Positions 61,601 to 64,000 of a stretch of 64,000 bases of DNA are shown in pieces (the stretch's first letter is position 1; each line of letters starts with the position of its first letter). The stretch comes from Pseudomonas fluorescens (GTDB taxonomy: Bacteria > Pseudomonadota > Gammaproteobacteria > Pseudomonadales > Pseudomonadaceae). The notes beneath the pieces are model-generated. The model was not told the DNA's origin and did not search any database. It worked only from the letters and a program-made list of their open reading frames with translations. Location of the stretch: the NCBI RefSeq assembly GCF_001307275.1, contig NZ_CP012831.1:6378501-6442500 (forward strand), read 5' to 3'. Position numbers and translations under genes: made by a program.

Positions 61601-61772
61601 GCTCCGGGGCCGCGCCCTCCAGCGTGGCGCTGATCACCACCACTGGCAGGTCCATGTCCGGGAAATCCTGGATGGCGAGCTTCTCGAAACCCGACAGGCC
61701 AAAGAGCGTCAGCAGAATGAACAGCATGACGGCCGGCACCGGATGGCGGATCGACAGGGCTGAAATGTTCAT
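58698..61772 (-). CDS. RND efflux pump inner-membrane transporter (PcoC-type)
   Basis: 1024 residues, the usual RND length, with twelve transmembrane segments. Motif A-like N-terminus (ISALSIRHPVPAVMLFILLT), proton-relay Asp pair in ALVIGVLVDDAIVEIENIARHL cut here as GVLVDDAIVEIENI, and FGLAMAIGVFCIYSVLVLLF later. Hydrophobe/amphiphile efflux family; probably exports a secondary metabolite such as the lipopeptides of this group. The start overlaps the membrane-fusion gene stop (ATGA). Convergent with rfiA, which may control it. Confidence 0.92.
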   Translation of the reverse strand: MNISALSIRHPVPAVMLFILLTLFGLSGFEKLAIQDFPDMDLPVVVISATLEGAAPEQLETEVARKIEDKLTSLRLLKHVTTTITDGAVNISISFDIDKDGNEALNEVRNAVDSAMAQLPASLDTPSVSRLTTSASALLTYVIDSDNLDEEALSWFVDNELSKQLLAVPGVAMIARMGGVDREVQVNLDPALMAGLGIRVTDIANQLRAMQKDNSGGQGNLGSGQQAMRTLGAIDDPAALGAIDIPSGDGRLLALGQLADIRDTHAERSTRAFRDGRPVIGFQVTRSLGFSDVGVANDVRKAMIAFEKQHPNVQIVEASDTVKAVLANYHDSMNLLYEGMLLAVLVVWWFLRDWRATLIVATALPLSIIPTFGVMYLAGFTLNAVSLLALALVIGVLVDDAIVEIENIARHLRMGKTPLQAATEAADEIGLAVLATTATLVAVFLPTAFMGGIAGKLFRQFGVTASAALLFSLLVARLLTPMMAAYFLKARHEADHDSPLMTRYLGWIHASLTWRKTTMGLAGLCFVGALALVPLLPTSFLPAQDTGRSKITLEMPPGTTLEHTTAMALQASERLRELPDVTHVFSSVGTASSSGAGPGDITGAGDAILTVELAPRNVRDRKQVEVEAQMRQVLRTLAGVRINVGGDGSGEKLNIVLASDDGDLLERTASALEPQLRELRGIGNVSSSSALQRPEIQMRPDFARAAELGITSQDIADTLRMATYGEYSSQLGKINLSQRQVDVRVRMDSLLRDDLQAISQLRVTGRDGQVALASLGDISMGSGPAQISRLDRLRNVTLSIELNGRNLGEVMAEARQLPVMRNLPAEVKLVEQGELQLMTELFASFGLAMAIGVFCIYSVLVLLFHDFLQPATILSALPLSLGGALLALLVCNFSFSLSSVIGLLMLMGIVTKNSILLVEYAIMARRDYGLGRYDALVDACHKRARPILMTTIAMGAGMLPTAMGMGEDPSFRQPMAVVVMGGLLTSTLLSLLVVPVIFTYVDDALEWLKRRTRSPMEEGALEEV

Positions 61773-62872
61773 GGCTGGGCGACCTGGGATTGAACGAGGG
61801 TCACACTCGCACCATCGTTGAGGAACGCACCGCCAGCACGCACGATTCGGGCAGGCTCATCGAGGCCGCTGAGAATCTCCACGGCCTGATGCAAGCGTCG
61901 GCCGACCACCACCGGTCGCTGGACTACGCGCATGTCATCATTGAGCGTGAACACATAGGAACGCCCGTCCCGCAGGATGACGGCAGTGTCTGGCACCGTA
62001 ACGGCCTCGCGGGGCGCCAGCTCGATCTGGCCGCTGGCATACATACCGGCCTGGGCGGCGCTGTCGGTGGGCAGGGAGACGTAGATCAATCCCCGGCTGG
62101 TCTTGGTATTCAACGTGGGCGATACCAGCCGCACGCGCCCTTCCAGGCTCTGGCCGTCGGGCAACGTCATACGGGCGACCTGGCCTGGCTGAACCTGGGC
62201 CAGTTGGCGGGCATCCAGCTCGGCCTGCCATTCGATGCGGCCGTCGCGCACCATGCGAAACAGCTCGTCGCCGGCGGAGAGCACCTTGCCAAGCAGCGCC
62301 GTGCGCGCCGAAATGATGCCATCGTCCACGGCGAGGATGCGGGTTTGTCCGAGCCTGATCCGCGTGCTCTGCAATTCGGCACGAGCACCGGCAAGGTCAG
62401 CCTCGGCCAGCGCGACCTTGATCCGGTAGTCTTCACGCTGTTGCTCCGACAGGGCCCCGCCCTGCCCGACGACCCGGGCCCGACGATCATTGGAACGGGC
62501 CTGCTCCAGGTTCGCGCCGGCCTGGGCGACGAGCGCCTTCTGTTTGTGCTCTTCGGCAACCACCGTTTCGCTGGCCAGCGTGGCCAGCAATTGGCCTTTC
62601 TTCACCCGGCTGCCCACATCGGCCTCGATACTGGCGATGCGCAGGTTGCTGGTCTCGGCATTGATGACCGCTTCCTGCCAGGGGGCGAGCGCGCCGTTGG
62701 CAAACAGTAACTGTGGCCAGACCTGGCGTTGCGCCTGGACGACTTCCACGCTCAAGCTGCTGACCCGGGGGGCGGCCTCGACTGGCTCAGCGCCCCGGCG
62801 AAAATAGATCAGCGCCACCACGATCGCGCACACTGCGATCGCCAACGCGAACTTGCCTGGTCGCGACCTCAC
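61769..62872 (-). CDS. RND membrane-fusion protein
   Basis: 367 residues: N-terminal membrane anchor (about 8-26), lipoyl-like halves (NAETSNLRIASIEADVGSRVKKGQLLATL), coiled-coil hairpin (about 110-180), beta-barrel and a C-terminal domain with TVPDTAVILRDGRSYVFTLN. Adaptor linking the pump to the outer-membrane channel. Both ends overlap neighbours by 4 bp (ATGA). Confidence 0.9.
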   Translation of the reverse strand: MRSRPGKFALAIAVCAIVVALIYFRRGAEPVEAAPRVSSLSVEVVQAQRQVWPQLLFANGALAPWQEAVINAETSNLRIASIEADVGSRVKKGQLLATLASETVVAEEHKQKALVAQAGANLEQARSNDRRARVVGQGGALSEQQREDYRIKVALAEADLAGARAELQSTRIRLGQTRILAVDDGIISARTALLGKVLSAGDELFRMVRDGRIEWQAELDARQLAQVQPGQVARMTLPDGQSLEGRVRLVSPTLNTKTSRGLIYVSLPTDSAAQAGMYASGQIELAPREAVTVPDTAVILRDGRSYVFTLNDDMRVVQRPVVVGRRLHQAVEILSGLDEPARIVRAGGAFLNDGASVTLVQSQVAQP

Positions 62873-64000
62873 GCGCCGTCCCCGCCCGATGCCCGACTCC
62901 GCGCCAGGGGCTGATCGGCTTGCCAGCCGCCCCCCAGTGCCTTGTACAGGGCGATCCAGTAGCGCACTTGATTCTGCTGCAAGGTGATCAATTCAATCTC
63001 GGCTGTCAGCGCCTGGCGGCGTGCGGTTTCCCGGTCCAGCAGGCTGACATTGCCGGCCTGCCAACCGCGATCGATGGCCTCGAAAGACTCCCGGAAACCT
63101 GCGGTGGAGCGCTCCACATCCGACTCTCGGCGACGTGCCGCATCGAGACGCACCAGGGCCTGCTCCACTTCCATCACACCGGTGCGCAGCGTTTGGCGAT
63201 AGACCGCCAGGGCCGCGTCATACGAGGCCTTGGCACCCTGCGCCGCGGCGCGCCGCTTGCCACCGTCGAACAGCGGAACCGACAGCACCGGGCCCAGCGA
63301 CCAGGAACGGTTGCGCTGGCCCACCATGGTTCCCACGGAAATCGTCCCGGAAAGACTCAGGCTCGGCAGGCGATCAGCCTGGGCCACGCCGATCTCGGCA
63401 TTCGCCGCTGCCAGCTCGCGCTCGTCGGAGGCAATGTCCGGGCGCTGGCGCAGCAAGTCGGCCGGAACCTGTTGCACATTGAGTTCTGCCGGCTTGGGCA
63501 GTTGCGCCGGCGTGTGGCCCAGCACGTCCAGCAGTCGCCCTTCATCACTGCCTGTCAGTGCCACCAGGCTCTTGAGCAGCACCTGGCATTCACTCTGCTG
63601 CTGGACCAGGGCAGCAGCGCTGCTGGCGGCACTGGCATCGGCCAGCGCGGCGTCGGCGGAGGACGTGAAGCCCGCCCCGAACGACTGGCGCGTCATGCGC
63701 GCGGTGTCTTGCTGTGACTGGGCCTGGTCACGGTAAGCCAATACCAACTTCTGGCAGCCTCGGTACTGCACGTAGTAATCACCCACCTGGGCCGCCAGGG
63801 AAACCCTCGCGTCATGCCAGTCATCCACCCGTGCTTCGACGCGGGAGTTGGCGGCTTCATTGTTGCGGCGCAACTTGCCGAACAGATCGAGCTCCCAGGC
63901 GGCATCCATCGTTGCAGAGGAACCTGAGCCCCCCAGGCGCTGCGAACCGGTCTGCTGCCCGCCCCGGCCACCGGACAGCCTGCCGTCGAACTTGGGCAAG
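62869..64000 (-). CDS. NodT-family outer-membrane efflux channel (5' end beyond window)
   Basis: At least 376 residues; the N-terminus lies off the right edge. Outer-membrane factor repeats: WELDLFGKLRRNNEAANSRV and the second half VPLFDGGKRRAAAQGAKASYD, with coiled-coil segments (SAALVQQQSECQVLLKSLVAL). TolC-like trimeric channel of the NodT subfamily; completes the tripartite pump with the RND and fusion genes. Confidence 0.9.
   Translation of the reverse strand, partial: LPKFDGRLSGGRGGQQTGSQRLGGSGSSATMDAAWELDLFGKLRRNNEAANSRVEARVDDWHDARVSLAAQVGDYYVQYRGCQKLVLAYRDQAQSQQDTARMTRQSFGAGFTSSADAALADASAASSAAALVQQQSECQVLLKSLVALTGSDEGRLLDVLGHTPAQLPKPAELNVQQVPADLLRQRPDIASDERELAAANAEIGVAQADRLPSLSLSGTISVGTMVGQRNRSWSLGPVLSVPLFDGGKRRAAAQGAKASYDAALAVYRQTLRTGVMEVEQALVRLDAARRRESDVERSTAGFRESFEAIDRGWQAGNVSLLDRETARRQALTAEIELITLQQNQVRYWIALYKALGGGWQADQPLARSRASGGDGA

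Overview
The window is chromosomal DNA of a Pseudomonas, most likely the P. fluorescens complex and probably its P. corrugata/P. brassicacearum branch. The signs are high GC, Pseudomonas-type REP elements between genes, a PQQ alcohol-oxidation cluster in the same order as the ped cluster of P. putida and the exa/erc cluster of P. aeruginosa, a nosRZDFYL operon, and a luxR-lysE-luxI-rfiA-RND block like the PcoR/PcoI/RfiA region of P. corrugata. Species assignment is inference from gene order and recalled protein similarity; no search was run.

Layout. 1-8425: a minus-strand aryl-alcohol/aldehyde operon (aldehyde dehydrogenase, coniferyl-alcohol-type SDR, DUF1302 and DUF1329 envelope proteins, YCF48-like propeller) with a sigma-54 promoter, next to a divergent sigma-54 activator with a V4R domain. 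8481-9423: seven tandem copies of a 135-bp double REP unit. 9429-15763: AraC regulator and sugar-alcohol-type SDR, a secreted CAP-domain protein, a thioredoxin-reductase-like flavoprotein with a divergent Rrf2 regulator, and a malate:quinone oxidoreductase with a signal peptide. 16147-17352: a DUF1624 membrane protein.

17636-42057 is a nearly complete PQQ-dependent alcohol oxidation system: hybrid kinase ercS, ercA, an orphan 23-residue pqqA, aldehyde dehydrogenase pedI, lanthanide-type dehydrogenase pedH, a relay set (metallohydrolase, SoxYZ-like carrier, MoxJ-like binding protein, cytochrome c550), calcium-type dehydrogenase pedE, a pentapeptide protein, the PedS2/PedR2 two-component system, the PedA1A2BC ABC system, a rhodanese-like CXXXCW protein, regulator AgmR/PedR1, hybrid PAS kinase PedS1 and a FIST sensor. 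A shared operator-like box (CTACC-TT-GGTAG type) lies 65-140 bp before seven of these genes, and a second palindrome (CGGGAA-N3-TTCCCG) lies only before the two alcohol dehydrogenase genes.

42237-50015 is nosRZDFYL (N2O reduction) on the minus strand, with a perfect ANR/DNR box ahead of nosR and a 17-bp-stem palindrome insulating it from an unknown membrane-anchored propeller gene (50210-51688). 51883-54540 is a UvrA paralogue without the UvrB-binding domain. 54541-58628 is visibly AT-richer: a structured leader with a possible small ORF, luxR, a LysE exporter, luxI with a lux box, and rfiA. 58698 to the right edge is a minus-strand RND/MFP/outer-membrane efflux operon convergent with rfiA.
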